Positions 42,240 to 51,935 of a stretch of DNA of 64,000 nt are shown here, one piece after another (within the stretch, counting starts at the first letter, position 1; each line of letters opens with the position of its first letter). The notes below the pieces were generated by a model. The model was not told the origin of the DNA and ran no database searches. It saw only the letters and a list, made by a program, of their open reading frames with translations. The stretch comes from LH-M37 sp965602855 (lineage in GTDB: Bacteria > Pseudomonadota > Gammaproteobacteria > SZUA-229). The position numbers and the translations under genes are program-made. The stretch spans positions 17,292 through 81,291 of the forward strand of contig CBFCZV010000007.1 in the NCBI GenBank assembly GCA_965602855.1, in the 5' to 3' direction.

Positions 42240-43253
42240 GTGCAGAAAACACAGGCGGAATATCATGATGGTCTTAGTTCAAGCTCGACGCAGGTCGAGC
42301 TTGTCTTTCATGATGATGGTAGCATTCTGATCAAGGGTGAAGGCATTAGTAAAATCTGTTTGCTGGATGACGTTAGTTTTAGTCCACGGCTGGGCAATAT
42401 TCCAAGAGTAATTACGTTATCAGATAATGCGACCTGCAATGTGGCTGATAATGATCTGATTGACCATTTTTTAAAAACGCACAACCGGGATGGCGCTTCA
42501 TCGGTTATTCATCTGCTTGAGAGTCGTGCGGTTTATGTTGCAGCGGCGGTGTTGTTCACGGTGCTGTTTTCATGGGGCATGGTCGTATACGGTGTGCCGT
42601 ATTTTTCCAAACAGATTGCTTACAGTATGCCTGCTGATGTTGATCGTATGCTTGGTCAGGGAACGCTGGAGACGCTGGATAAAATGGTCTTTACAGAATC
42701 AACGGCAAACTCTGAAGTAAAGCAACGACTGGTGCTTCAGTTTGAGAAAATGAAAAACAGTCTTGAGGATGCGCAGGATTATGAGCTGTTATTCAGGCAT
42801 GGCAATAAAATTGGCGCTAATGCTTTTGCCTTACCCTCGGGTATTGTTGTTGTAACCGATGAGCTAATCGAGTTGAGCGATAATGATGACGAGATTGTTG
42901 CTGTTCTGGCGCATGAAATAGGACATCTTGAATACAGGCATTCAGTGCGTATGGTGTTGCAGAATTCTGCGGTGGCTGTTCTTGTTTCAACAATTACCGG
43001 CGATCCTTTTTCGACTTCTTCACTGATAGTGGCATTGCCCACGTTGTTAGCCAATGCCAGTTACTCAAGAGGGTTTGAGAGAGAAGCTGACGATTATGCT
43101 TATCAGTATTTAACTGCAAATAATATTCCACTGGCTTCGTTTGCCACCATACTCGGCAAGATCACCGAGGACGAGGAAGGTTCAGAGGCTGGTGTGGAAA
43201 ATTATCTTTCATCGCATCCCGCAACGGGTGAGCGTACAAAACGTTTTAAATAG
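42240..43253 (+). CDS. M48-family membrane metalloprotease
   Basis: Protein of 337 aa that cleaves proteins in or near the membrane in its family. One N-terminal membrane segment (about 98-118: YVAAAVLFTVLFSWGMVVYG) precedes the catalytic domain. The zinc motif HEIGHLEYRH (HExxH) is at about residue 225, and the downstream Glu ligand lies in RGFEREADDYA. The start is GTG, three bases after the DUF898 stop, so the two are co-translated. The cytoplasmic N-terminal ~90 residues have no recognised domain. Confidence 0.88.
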   Translation: MQKTQAEYHDGLSSSSTQVELVFHDDGSILIKGEGISKICLLDDVSFSPRLGNIPRVITLSDNATCNVADNDLIDHFLKTHNRDGASSVIHLLESRAVYVAAAVLFTVLFSWGMVVYGVPYFSKQIAYSMPADVDRMLGQGTLETLDKMVFTESTANSEVKQRLVLQFEKMKNSLEDAQDYELLFRHGNKIGANAFALPSGIVVVTDELIELSDNDDEIVAVLAHEIGHLEYRHSVRMVLQNSAVAVLVSTITGDPFSTSSLIVALPTLLANASYSRGFEREADDYAYQYLTANNIPLASFATILGKITEDEEGSEAGVENYLSSHPATGERTKRFK

Positions 43254-43315
43254 TTCTGTATGATTTTAAATATATTTAAGTCAGTTGTTCCAACTATCAA
43301 ATAAGATTAATCGTT

Positions 43316-45112
43316 ATGAGCAATTATGATAATCCTTTAACTGTAATATCTGAAGTCGGTTCAGCTTCGTATCGTTTGAAGATTGAGGCAGAATTGATTA
43401 ATTTGCTATATCAGCAGACTCGTACTGTTCTGTTAGGGTTAACAGCCGCTGCCAGTGCTGTTGCTATTATTTTTTATAACAATGTGCCTAACCAATATGT
43501 TTTGATCTGGCTCGCTATAGTCTACGGCCTGACATTTGTTCGATATTTATTTTTCAGGCGTTTTAAGATCAGAGAAAGAGATTCAGTCGAGACTATAAAA
43601 TGGGGCTGGCAATTTGCACTTTTTGCCTTTCTCTCAGGATGCACATGGGGTGCAGCTAGTCTGTTATTTTTTATGCCAGATAACATGCAATTATTTATCG
43701 TTCTGACTTTAATTATTATTGGTTTGACGATCACGTCCATGGCGGCATTGTCAGCTTTTCTCTGGGCTTATTATGCTTATGCCATACCAGCGATGCTACC
43801 GATTGTATGGCGATATATGAGTATGGATGATCAGGCTTATGCAATTTTCGGCATATTGATGTTGATATTTATTGTTACATTATTTCCGTTTGCAAGAGTT
43901 AATAACAGAACTCTGAGACAATCTGTAATGCTTCGTTTTGAGAATGTAGAGCTTGTCCAGCAACTAACAGAGCAAAAAGGAAAGGCTGAGCAAGCTAAGC
44001 AGGTAGCAGAGGAAGCTAATGTTGCAAAAACAAAATTTCTTGCTGCTGCCAGTCATGATTTACGTCAGCCTTTACATGCTATGGGCTTATTTCTTGGTGC
44101 TCTGGAAGATCGTGTTGAAAAGGATGATCAAAAATCAATTGTGCAAAAAATTCAAAAATCCAGTTATGCATTGAGTGAATTGCTGGATTCGTTATTAGAT
44201 ATTTCAAAACTGGATGCTGGTGTTGTGCAGGTTGAGTTAAAGTCTTTTCCTGTGCAAAGTTTGTTTGACTTGTCAGAGCACGAGTTTGAATCCTATGCGC
44301 TTGAAAAAGACCTGAGTTTAAGATTTGTAAAAACGGATGTCTGTGTACAGGCTGACTACACTATCCTTGATCGAATTGTGCGTAATTTAATCTCCAATGC
44401 GATCAGGTACACGGATAAGGGTGGTGTTATTGTTGGTTGTCGGCGTTATCAGGGAAAAATATTGCTGGCCGTTTACGACACGGGCATTGGTATTCAGCCT
44501 GATAAAATGGAAGAAATATTTCACGAATTTCACCAACTGCATAATCCGGAAAGGGACAGGTCCAAAGGTCTCGGTCTCGGTCTGGCCATCGTTAAACGTA
44601 TGGCGGGATTGCTAAATGCACCTTTGTTAACTAATTCTGTTCCAGGTAAGGGTTCCAGGTTTGCTCTGCTGTTGCCGGAAGCATTTTCAGTGGGGCAGGG
44701 TGAAGTTGTTTTAAATGATGTTACAAGGCCGATGTTTTTTGATGGCAAATCAATCCTTGTGGTGGATGATGAAATGGAAATTCGTGATAGCCTGACGCAG
44801 TTGTTAGAGAGCTGGCATTGTCAGGTGATTGCGGCAGGCTCCAGTCAGGAAGCGGAGTCGGTGCTGAATGATAGCCGTCTGTTACCGGATATTATTTTGG
44901 CCGATTACCGTCTGCGTGATAGTGAGACGGGTAATGATGTCATTCGTAAAATACAGTCGATGTACCCAGATCACACAATACCGGCAATTATTATTACAGG
45001 GGATACCGCGCCGGATCGAATCAAGGAGGCGAATGCCAGTGGTTTTACCATACTGCACAAGCCGGTCTTGCCCAAAGAGCTGCGCGCATTACTGGCTAAG
45101 ATTTTATTTTAA
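43316..45112 (+). CDS. Hybrid sensor histidine kinase/response regulator
   Basis: Protein of 598 aa. About six membrane segments (35-195) have no recognisable sensor domain, then a short coiled coil follows. The kinase has H-box His247 in SHDLRQPLHAMG, N-box NLISNAIRYT and G-boxes DTGIGI and GLGLGLAIVKRMAG. The C-terminal receiver has acidic pair Asp484/485 and phospho-acceptor Asp530 (ILADYRL). The HDLRQPLHA type commonly pairs with LuxR-family regulators; one is encoded convergently at 45131. The signal is unknown. Confidence 0.9.
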   Translation: MSNYDNPLTVISEVGSASYRLKIEAELINLLYQQTRTVLLGLTAAASAVAIIFYNNVPNQYVLIWLAIVYGLTFVRYLFFRRFKIRERDSVETIKWGWQFALFAFLSGCTWGAASLLFFMPDNMQLFIVLTLIIIGLTITSMAALSAFLWAYYAYAIPAMLPIVWRYMSMDDQAYAIFGILMLIFIVTLFPFARVNNRTLRQSVMLRFENVELVQQLTEQKGKAEQAKQVAEEANVAKTKFLAAASHDLRQPLHAMGLFLGALEDRVEKDDQKSIVQKIQKSSYALSELLDSLLDISKLDAGVVQVELKSFPVQSLFDLSEHEFESYALEKDLSLRFVKTDVCVQADYTILDRIVRNLISNAIRYTDKGGVIVGCRRYQGKILLAVYDTGIGIQPDKMEEIFHEFHQLHNPERDRSKGLGLGLAIVKRMAGLLNAPLLTNSVPGKGSRFALLLPEAFSVGQGEVVLNDVTRPMFFDGKSILVVDDEMEIRDSLTQLLESWHCQVIAAGSSQEAESVLNDSRLLPDIILADYRLRDSETGNDVIRKIQSMYPDHTIPAIIITGDTAPDRIKEANASGFTILHKPVLPKELRALLAKILF

Positions 45113-45130
45113 TAAAGTGAAATATTATAT

Positions 45131-45784
45131 TTAGCTGGAAGAAGCAACTATGATCAGACCCGCCTGCGTGGCATGTTGCACGGCCTGAGTTCGATTGCTG
45201 GCATTAAAGGCTTTTAATATGGCTGCCACGTGTACGCGTACTGTCGATTCGGTTAAATTCAGAGACCTGCCAATCTCTTTATTGGGTTTGCCTTTGGCCA
45301 GTTCGTGCAGTACATCATTTTGCCGTGGTGTTAATTTGTTGTCGATATTTTTATTGTTAAAAGATGAGTTGTTTGATTGATTCGCCCCGTTTTGCAATAT
45401 TTGTGGAGGCACATAAGTGCCACCGGCAATAACTAGTTGCAGGGCGTTTAGCATGATTTTTGCTGGTGATGACTTTGGGATATAGCCTCGCGCGCCTTGT
45501 TGCAAGGCCTGTTCAACCATGCTGTGGTTTTCTGTGCCAGAAAGTACCACGATTAATGTATCGGGTAATTGTTGTCGGATGGCTAATAAAGCATCAAGGT
45601 AACTTATTCCAGGCAAGCCTAGATCCAGTAGTATCAAATCAAGATCGCTGTGCTCATTCATGATGCCTTCAGCGGCCTCATAACTGCCAGCTTCGAAAGT
45701 TGTAAGCTTGGTGCTCAAACCTTCCAGCACCAGCAACAGGCCATCACGAAACAGGGCGTGGTCATCAATCATCAAGATTTTCAT
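45131..45784 (-). CDS. NarL/LuxR-type response regulator
   Basis: Protein of 217 aa. An N-terminal receiver (acidic pair Asp7/Asp8, phospho-acceptor Asp54 in ILLDLGLPG, Lys in YIPKSS) is joined by a linker to a LuxR helix-turn-helix (LTPRQNDVLHELAKGKPNKE, then LNLTESTVRVHVAAILKAF). It is expected to activate or repress promoters when phosphorylated, most likely by the neighbouring hybrid kinase. A 22-base palindrome lies upstream of its start, between it and the lipoprotein gene at 46002. Confidence 0.9.
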   Translation of the reverse strand: MKILMIDDHALFRDGLLLVLEGLSTKLTTFEAGSYEAAEGIMNEHSDLDLILLDLGLPGISYLDALLAIRQQLPDTLIVVLSGTENHSMVEQALQQGARGYIPKSSPAKIMLNALQLVIAGGTYVPPQILQNGANQSNNSSFNNKNIDNKLTPRQNDVLHELAKGKPNKEIGRSLNLTESTVRVHVAAILKAFNASNRTQAVQHATQAGLIIVASSS

Positions 45785-45852
45785 TTTACTTCCATTTTTA
45801 AACTGTGATCTTCATAACCATAATAGCAGATGTTCTGCTTAGATGATTTAAG

Positions 45853-45874
45853 CCATAAGGCTTAAGCCTTATGG
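45853..45874. promoter_or_regulatory. Perfect 22-base palindrome, candidate operator
   Basis: Half-sites CCATAAGGC and GCCTTATGG flank a central TTAA; all 22 bases are symmetric. It lies 69 bases before the LuxR-type regulator start and 128 before the lipoprotein start, in a divergent intergenic region. It could be a binding site for the adjacent regulator or an unlinked factor (inference). Confidence 0.5.
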
Positions 45875-46001
45875 TCAATTTACGGTCTAGAGAATTACCA
45901 CTATGGTTGTGTTCGTATATTACGGCTGTTACGCATATCGAAAATAGTGACCTGTAATAAGTCTAAAAAATATTTAATCTGGTCTTGACCATGAGGGAGT
46001 T

Positions 46002-47141
46002 ATGATGAAAAAAATAGTAATTACAATCTTGTTTGCGTTGTCGGCATTGCTTTTGATGAGTGGCTGCAGTAGCGATTCAACGTCTACATCTAGTACTTTA
46101 GATGGAACCGCTGCCACAGGTGCGCCGATAGATGGCACAGTAACAGTGAAAGACGCCCTGGGCGTCGAAATTGATATTGCTACTGCTGTAGATGGTAGTT
46201 TTACGCTGGATGTGGCGGGTATGACACCACCGTATCTGTTAAAAGTTATGCCCAGCAGTGGCCCTGTCCTGTATTCATTTGCCAGTCAAAATGGCCAGAC
46301 AGTAAACCTGACACCAACAACTAACCTGGCAATATTTCTGGCTTCTGGCAAAGTAGATCTTGAAGCGATGTATTTAAATTGGGATGGTACAGCTGTTACT
46401 GCAGCAGCGGTTGCGACTGCAGAGGGTGTTGTTCGGGCTAATCTGTTGACACAGATAGAGGCAGCTGGTCTGGACGTGGCTGTTTTTGACTTATTTACTA
46501 CCCCATTTTCAGCTGATAGCACAGGTATTGATGGTGTACTAGATAATTTAGTAATTACTGTTGCTACTGGATCAGGCCAGGGCTTTACCGTTGAAGACGG
46601 TGGATCGCTTATCGTGTTTGATGAAAATGCAGTTCCTCCAGCTCCACCAGCACCACCAGCTCCTGCTGGTGCAATAGCTATTGCAACAGTTACTCCTGCT
46701 GCAACACATACTTTGAATGGTGCGTATAGCACGGGTTGTCATGGGGAAGGTGATGTTTCGACAAAAGAAGACCTGACTATTACGGGTAGTACATGGAGTT
46801 ACACCAACACTGGGTATACTGATGCCAGTTGCTCAGCAGGCGCTAGCGTAAGCACTATGATAGGAACGCTGAGTGCGCGGACTGATTCAAATATTGTAGG
46901 TTGGTACGATGGTATGGGTTCACCTGCAGCAGCACCAAGTGGTATGACTGTCTCGGACCCATTTACACCGCTTACGCTTACGATTACAGGTGCTACCGGT
47001 GACTTTACTGGAGCATCAGGTACGTCTGACTTCTTTTATGTTGTTAATGATGCAGGGGTGAAGGCCGTTCTATATCGTGATAACAGTTACGATACAGGCG
47101 ATCTTAATGCTGGAACTGCTGATCCTTATACACAACAGTAA
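46002..47141 (+). CDS. Secreted lipoprotein of unknown function
   Basis: Protein of 379 aa with a lipoprotein signal (LFALSALLLMSGCSS, lipid on the Cys). The mature protein starts with a Ser/Thr-rich linker, then a carboxypeptidase-regulatory-like beta domain (AATGAPIDGTVTVKDALG, GSFTLDVAGM), then helical and beta parts. A proline/alanine linker (PPAPPAPPAPAGA) at about 213-225 precedes a C-terminal beta-rich domain (GAYSTGCHGEGDVSTKEDL). GAGGGAG supports the start; the second ATG at 46005 is equally possible. It is followed by a terminator. Confidence 0.75.
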   Translation: MMKKIVITILFALSALLLMSGCSSDSTSTSSTLDGTAATGAPIDGTVTVKDALGVEIDIATAVDGSFTLDVAGMTPPYLLKVMPSSGPVLYSFASQNGQTVNLTPTTNLAIFLASGKVDLEAMYLNWDGTAVTAAAVATAEGVVRANLLTQIEAAGLDVAVFDLFTTPFSADSTGIDGVLDNLVITVATGSGQGFTVEDGGSLIVFDENAVPPAPPAPPAPAGAIAIATVTPAATHTLNGAYSTGCHGEGDVSTKEDLTITGSTWSYTNTGYTDASCSAGASVSTMIGTLSARTDSNIVGWYDGMGSPAAAPSGMTVSDPFTPLTLTITGATGDFTGASGTSDFFYVVNDAGVKAVLYRDNSYDTGDLNAGTADPYTQQ

Positions 47142-47156
47142 ATTAGTACAACTCTG

Positions 47157-47195
47157 AAATAGCTGTGTCACTGAATGTGGCATGGCTATTTTTTT
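47157..47195 (+). terminator. Rho-independent terminator after the lipoprotein gene
   Basis: Stem AAATAGCTGTG/CATGGCTATTT (11 pairs including two G-U), a loop of 13 bases, then a run of Ts. It lies 15 bases after the stop. Confidence 0.75.
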
Positions 47196-47236
47196 AGCCG
47201 AATAAAGTTGATTTTTATACAGAAAGGAAAAAGCTT

Positions 47237-48094
47237 ATGAACAAAATAAAATTGTACGTCACATTATTGCTAACGGTTTTTCTAACAGCCTGTAGTTTTG
47301 GCAAAAATACGACCAATGTAGAAGAAGTTAAAAAGATAAAAAATGTTGCGGTAATAATGTATACCGTGCCTGAGCAGATTTCATATAGAGATGATGCGCG
47401 TGATGGCTCAAAGGGTCTTTTAGCTGCATTGGCTGAAACTGCGATAGGTAATACGGGTGGTCAGGCGGCAAATGTTGCAGTTGAAGCCTTTACCGTGGAG
47501 CTGAAGAAGCAGGGTCTGTCTTTTAACGTTATGCCTCATTCTGAAGTGATTGCCAATGCAGAATTTACCGCCTTATATAAACCTGTTAGTGCAGTTAAGA
47601 AGCAGGTTGATGAGGGGCTTCTGGGGAAATCACTGAGTTTTTTAAATAGTATGAGTGGCAGTAAAAGTACAGTAGGTGTAGCTCCTAAAAACATGAATCA
47701 GTATGGCCTTGTGGCTGACTGGCGTGGTGATACAGCATTAACCAATAAATCAGGTGAAGGTGACTACATTAAAAAATCCATTGAAGCGTTAAAAGTTGAT
47801 GCTGTTCTGGTGGTTAATGATATGGGTTTTTCATTCTCGTGTGAGGCATGCTTGGGTGTCGGTGACGCAATGAGTGGAGTGGCTTCAACGGGTTCGGCAT
47901 TTAATGCTACTTTAATTACTCGTTCTGGCTTGGTGATGAATATACGTGAATGGTTTGCTACGACAGATGAACAAGGTGCAATGGTGGCAGGTATTGTAGA
48001 TCCAACTGAGTACGATGAATTATTTGCAGAACATGGTCGTAAGATGGCTGAAGTATTTGCAGTTGCAGCTAAAGAGAGTCTGGCAGCTAAGTAG
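47237..48094 (+). CDS. Lipoprotein of unknown function
   Basis: Protein of 285 aa with a lipoprotein signal (LYVTLLLTVFLTACSFG). The mature part has alternating beta and helical segments: KNVAVIMYTVPEQISYRDDA, AFTVELKKQGLSFNVMPHSE, SIEALKVDAVLVVNDMGFSF. This pattern resembles periplasmic domains that open with a VAV-strand (e.g. GNA1162/CsgG-like lipoproteins), but the resemblance is weak. AGAAAGGAAAAAG gives a good ribosome site. Confidence 0.72.
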   Translation: MNKIKLYVTLLLTVFLTACSFGKNTTNVEEVKKIKNVAVIMYTVPEQISYRDDARDGSKGLLAALAETAIGNTGGQAANVAVEAFTVELKKQGLSFNVMPHSEVIANAEFTALYKPVSAVKKQVDEGLLGKSLSFLNSMSGSKSTVGVAPKNMNQYGLVADWRGDTALTNKSGEGDYIKKSIEALKVDAVLVVNDMGFSFSCEACLGVGDAMSGVASTGSAFNATLITRSGLVMNIREWFATTDEQGAMVAGIVDPTEYDELFAEHGRKMAEVFAVAAKESLAAK

Positions 48095-48108
48095 TTTATT
48101 GGTGTTTT

Positions 48109-48169
48109 AATTAAAAGCCAGGATGTGGTTGCAATAAGTGATTATTGCTTCTTTGTTCTGGCTTTAATT
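48109..48169. terminator. Nested inverted repeat between convergent genes
   Basis: Outer arms AATTAAAAGCCAG/CTGGCTTTAATT (one bulged A) enclose an inner perfect hairpin GCAATAA-GTGA-TTATTGC. The A- and T-rich arm ends suit termination from both sides, for the lipoprotein gene (+) and the alpha/beta hydrolase gene (-). Confidence 0.65.
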
Positions 48170-48183
48170 ATGGTGGTGTGTAA

Positions 48184-48936
48184 TTAAAGTTTTTCAAACC
48201 AGTCTACGATGTTTTGAGTAACAAGATCGGAGTCCTGTTTTTTTGATAATAGATGATCAGAATTTTCCAGTGTAATAATTTTTGAATCACCTTTTATCCA
48301 GGCATCTAATTCTGTGGCGTTGGTTTCGTTGACCAGTGCATCGTTCACGATATTAAAAATAAGTGTTGGTTTTTCCAGTTTGCTTAATCGATCCTGCATA
48401 TCGTAACTGCGCAGGTCATCAATAAATTCTGGATCAATGTCGTAATATTCTCCGGCCACTTCAATGCCTGAAGGGGTGCCCTGCTCCAGTAGGGTGAGCG
48501 CGTGACCAAAGTGATGCAGTACATGATCAGGCTGACTGGGTGAGGCGATGGTGGCGACCGCTTTTACTTCGTCGGTTTGCATAGCCGCTTCGAGTATTGC
48601 AGTGCCACCCAGGCTGTGACCAAGTAGCAGTGTGGGTGGCTGATGGTGTTCACGTAAATAGTCAATGGCGGCTAATACATCGGCGATGTTGCTGCTAAAT
48701 CCAGTTTGTGAAAACTCACCTTCACTGCCACCGAGTCCGGTGAAATCAAAACGTAATGTGGCATAACCTTTTTCCGCCATGGCTTTACTGATGCGGTAGG
48801 TGGTGAGCGTGTCCTTGCTACAGGTAAAGCAGTGACAACAAATGGTGTAGGCTTTGACCGTGCCCGCTGGCATTTCGAGTCGGGCGTCGAGCTTATGACC
48901 ACTGCCGCCGGGGAATGATGTTTTGATGCTGGGCAT
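48184..48936 (-). CDS. Alpha/beta hydrolase (esterase-like)
   Basis: Cytoplasmic protein of 250 aa. The nucleophile elbow GHSLGG (LLLGHSLGGTAI) is present, the HCFTCSKD segment lies at the oxyanion-hole position, and the catalytic His is probably in NSDHLLSK with an Asp in NIVNDALV. The FTGLGGSEGEFSQTGFSSN stretch matches the hydrolases often fused or adjacent to OsmC domains. The substrate is unknown. It is convergent with the lipoprotein gene and divergent from the FadL gene. Confidence 0.85.
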   Translation of the reverse strand: MPSIKTSFPGGSGHKLDARLEMPAGTVKAYTICCHCFTCSKDTLTTYRISKAMAEKGYATLRFDFTGLGGSEGEFSQTGFSSNIADVLAAIDYLREHHQPPTLLLGHSLGGTAILEAAMQTDEVKAVATIASPSQPDHVLHHFGHALTLLEQGTPSGIEVAGEYYDIDPEFIDDLRSYDMQDRLSKLEKPTLIFNIVNDALVNETNATELDAWIKGDSKIITLENSDHLLSKKQDSDLVTQNIVDWFEKL

Positions 48937-49154
48937 ATTGTGTTATCAAGTGGGTTCTGTATGGTTGCACATTCTACTTTAGATAGTCCCTTAATCAGAA
49001 ATCATTCAGGAGAATTTTGTGACTGAAATGATACTGGTTTATGTGGCGATTGATGAAAGTAGAAAACCTAGAGCACTGCCATAAATTAAGGGTTTGTAAT
49101 ATTGTTCCCAAAGCGTATGATTACCCTAGAAAAATAATGGGAGTAAGCTCAATA

Positions 49155-50417
49155 ATGAAACTTAAATTACTACCTTGCATCGTCATTGCTACGCTTTCAG
49201 CAGGTGCGGTAACTCAGGCGCAGGCAGGAGGATACCGAGTCGCGCTTCAGGGACAAAAGGCATTAGGCATGGGGCACACGGGTGTCGCTATGACGGATAG
49301 CTCTGAAGTGCTTTTCTTCAATCCTGCGGGAATGGTTGCTTTAGAAAAGGATACAGACATGTCCGCGGGTGTTACCTTGATTGACAGTGTCATCAAGTAC
49401 CAGAATCACGCAGCAAATACTTCAGCTGAAACAGATAATTCTATTGGTACTCCTGTTAATTTTTATATTACCCAAAGGCATGATGAGAAGCTTTCCTATG
49501 GCATAGGCCTGTACACACCATATGGAAATGCTGTTGAGTGGGACAGAGATTGGGCTGGCTCTCATCTGGTGAATAATATTGAGCTACATGCCATTTATAT
49601 TCAGCCGACAATTTCATATAAGTTGAGTGATAATTATAGTTTTGGTTTTGGGCCAACGATCGTCTCTGGCTCAGTTGAGTTTAATCGTAATCTTAGTACT
49701 TCACTGATTGATGAAAATGGTGATCGTGCTAACGTGACCGTTAAAGCATCGCGCGTTACCGCAATAGGGTATAACTTTGGATTTTTAGCCAAAGCTTCTG
49801 ATGATCTTTCTATTGGGATTAGCTATCGTTCAAAAGTAGATTTAAAGGCAAGAGGTGAAAGTGCTAATTTTGAAAATATTCCCTCTTCGTTGCAATCATC
49901 ATACTTTGACACAACATTTAATGCTGACCTGGTTTTACCTGCTGAGTTAACAGTGGGTATTTCATATGATTTAAGTTCAGACACAGTACTGGCCTTTGAT
50001 ATTAATCGCGCTTACTGGAGTGCGTACCATAATCTGGATGTTGAGTTTAATAATGGTGCGGGCACCTCTTATAATCCTAGAAACTATAAAGATGCCAACA
50101 TATTCCGTTTTGGTGTACAGCATAAAATGGGTGAAGAGCTAACGGTTCGTGGTGGTATTTATTTTGATAACACCGCTATCAACGATGGTTATTTCACACC
50201 AGAAACTGCACGTGCTGATTCTATGGGTTTAACGGCAGGAGCCAGTTATAAAGTATCTAAACGTATGGAACTTGATTTTTCATTCCTGCAATTGATCTTT
50301 GATGAATTTTACGGATCTTATGATTACTATGATCAGTCGGGAACGCTGATATCTTTCGGTGGCGATTATAAGTCTTCTGTAACCACGATTGGTTTTGGTC
50401 TTAACTATAAATACTGA
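49155..50417 (+). CDS. FadL/OmpP1-family outer-membrane porin
   Basis: Protein of 420 aa with a signal peptide (MKLKLLPCIVIATLSAGAVT, cleaved after AQA). ALGMGHTGVAMTDSSEVLFF and NPAGMV is the FadL/TodX signature that shapes the N-terminal hatch. The remainder is amphipathic beta strands and ends in aromatic YKY, as outer-membrane barrels do. Such porins pass long-chain fatty acids or aromatic hydrocarbons. The frame starts at 49041, but the signal peptide begins at the ATG 49155. The lipase lipoprotein gene follows after 11 bases. Confidence 0.9.
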   Translation: MKLKLLPCIVIATLSAGAVTQAQAGGYRVALQGQKALGMGHTGVAMTDSSEVLFFNPAGMVALEKDTDMSAGVTLIDSVIKYQNHAANTSAETDNSIGTPVNFYITQRHDEKLSYGIGLYTPYGNAVEWDRDWAGSHLVNNIELHAIYIQPTISYKLSDNYSFGFGPTIVSGSVEFNRNLSTSLIDENGDRANVTVKASRVTAIGYNFGFLAKASDDLSIGISYRSKVDLKARGESANFENIPSSLQSSYFDTTFNADLVLPAELTVGISYDLSSDTVLAFDINRAYWSAYHNLDVEFNNGAGTSYNPRNYKDANIFRFGVQHKMGEELTVRGGIYFDNTAINDGYFTPETARADSMGLTAGASYKVSKRMELDFSFLQLIFDEFYGSYDYYDQSGTLISFGGDYKSSVTTIGFGLNYKY

Positions 50418-50428
50418 GATAACAAGAA

Positions 50429-51925
50429 ATGATGCTTATGAAAAATCAAATAATTAAATTAGCAGGGTTGGCTATTGTCAGTGTAGTTGTTTCAGCCTGT
50501 GATACAGATTTTGATAATGAGGTTAACGCCAATTCTGGTAATAGTGGTGATGCGAATTTAAGTAAGTTTGTAACCATTGGTGACTCATTAACAGCAGGTT
50601 ATGCAGATGGTGCACTTTATCTTGATGGTCAGAAAAATTCCTACCCCGCAATACTGGCGCAGCAATTTGCCAAAGTAGGCGGTGATAGTAGTTTTACTCA
50701 GCCACTAGTCAGCGACAATTTGGGTGGATTGCTTGTCAATGCAGCTCTATTTAAAGACAACAGGCGTGTTCTGAACTTAACGGATCCAGAGAATCCAAGC
50801 CCAGAGTTCATGGCAGGCACACCAGCGACAGAAGCCATCGGTTCAGGATTGAATGGTTCCACATTTAGTAATTTGGGTGTGCCGGCTGCGAAATCATTCC
50901 ATATGGGTGCGGCAGGTTATGGAGACGATACTGAAGCTGTTTTGCTAGCGGCTGGCTCAAACCCATACTTTGCCAGATTTGCCTCAGACCCGGCAACGGC
51001 ATCGATGATTGGTGATGCCGCTGTTCAGGCGCCCTCGTTTTATGTCATGTGGGCAGGCAATAATGATGTGCTGCTTTATGCGACTGAGGGTGGTGTAGGC
51101 GTTGATGGTGGTTTTGCTTATAGTGATATTACTGATCCTGCTGTTTTTGATGCTGCTTATAATGGATTAGTTGCTGCATTCAAAGCGGCTAATACATCCG
51201 TGCAAGGTGTACTGGTTAATGTTCCCGATATAAAGACCATTCCTTATTTTACAACTGTGCCCTATAACGCAGTTCCACTTGACCAGGCGACAGCTGATTA
51301 CTTAAATTCTAATCCTCTACTTATTGCATATAACGCTGGTGTTGCAACAGCTTTAGGGGCTGGTTCTGTTGAAACGATTAAGAGAACCATAGTTTTTTCA
51401 GCAGGACAAAATGCAGTTGTGATTGAGGATGAGTATTTAACTGATTTAACCGGGTCAGGCTTACCCTCTATGAGACAGGCCACTGCTGCTGATTTATTAG
51501 TGCTAACTAGCAGTACTAAAATTGGTACAGAGATGGTTCCCGATAATCCAGCCACCGTATGGGGGGTTGGTGTACCTCTTGAAGATGGTGATGTGTTAAT
51601 ACCAGAAGAAATTGCACTGGTTGACGCAGCCAGAACCGCTTTCAATGCCACTATTCAAGCAGCTGCCGATGACGATGCCAATCTGGTGCTGGTAGATTCA
51701 GCGGCCATTCTGCAGGAGATCAGCACCACAGGCATTGATTACGGCACAGGTGCTATTCATGCAGATTACGCGACTGGTGGGGCTTTTTCACTGGATGGTG
51801 TCCACCCAACAGCGCGTGGTTATGCTGTCATGGCTAACGCCATTATTGATGCAATTAATGCTGGATTTAACGCGAGTATTCCTGGAGTTGATCCCGGTAC
51901 TTACACTACTATCTTTGTTAAATAA
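50429..51925 (+). CDS. GDSL/SGNH-family lipase, lipoprotein
   Basis: Protein of 498 aa with a lipoprotein signal (VSVVVSACDTD; three ATGs at 50429, 50432 and 50438). The SGNH blocks are visible: block I TIGDSLTAGYADG (active Ser), block III WAGNNDVL and block V LDGVHPTARGYAVM (Asp/His). It probably hydrolyses lipid esters at the outer membrane. It is co-transcribed with the FadL-type porin, which could import the released fatty acids, a substrate-uptake pair (inference). A perfect bidirectional terminator follows. Confidence 0.88.
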   Translation: MMLMKNQIIKLAGLAIVSVVVSACDTDFDNEVNANSGNSGDANLSKFVTIGDSLTAGYADGALYLDGQKNSYPAILAQQFAKVGGDSSFTQPLVSDNLGGLLVNAALFKDNRRVLNLTDPENPSPEFMAGTPATEAIGSGLNGSTFSNLGVPAAKSFHMGAAGYGDDTEAVLLAAGSNPYFARFASDPATASMIGDAAVQAPSFYVMWAGNNDVLLYATEGGVGVDGGFAYSDITDPAVFDAAYNGLVAAFKAANTSVQGVLVNVPDIKTIPYFTTVPYNAVPLDQATADYLNSNPLLIAYNAGVATALGAGSVETIKRTIVFSAGQNAVVIEDEYLTDLTGSGLPSMRQATAADLLVLTSSTKIGTEMVPDNPATVWGVGVPLEDGDVLIPEEIALVDAARTAFNATIQAAADDDANLVLVDSAAILQEISTTGIDYGTGAIHADYATGGAFSLDGVHPTARGYAVMANAIIDAINAGFNASIPGVDPGTYTTIFVK

Positions 51926-51935
51926 GTTGATTTTT

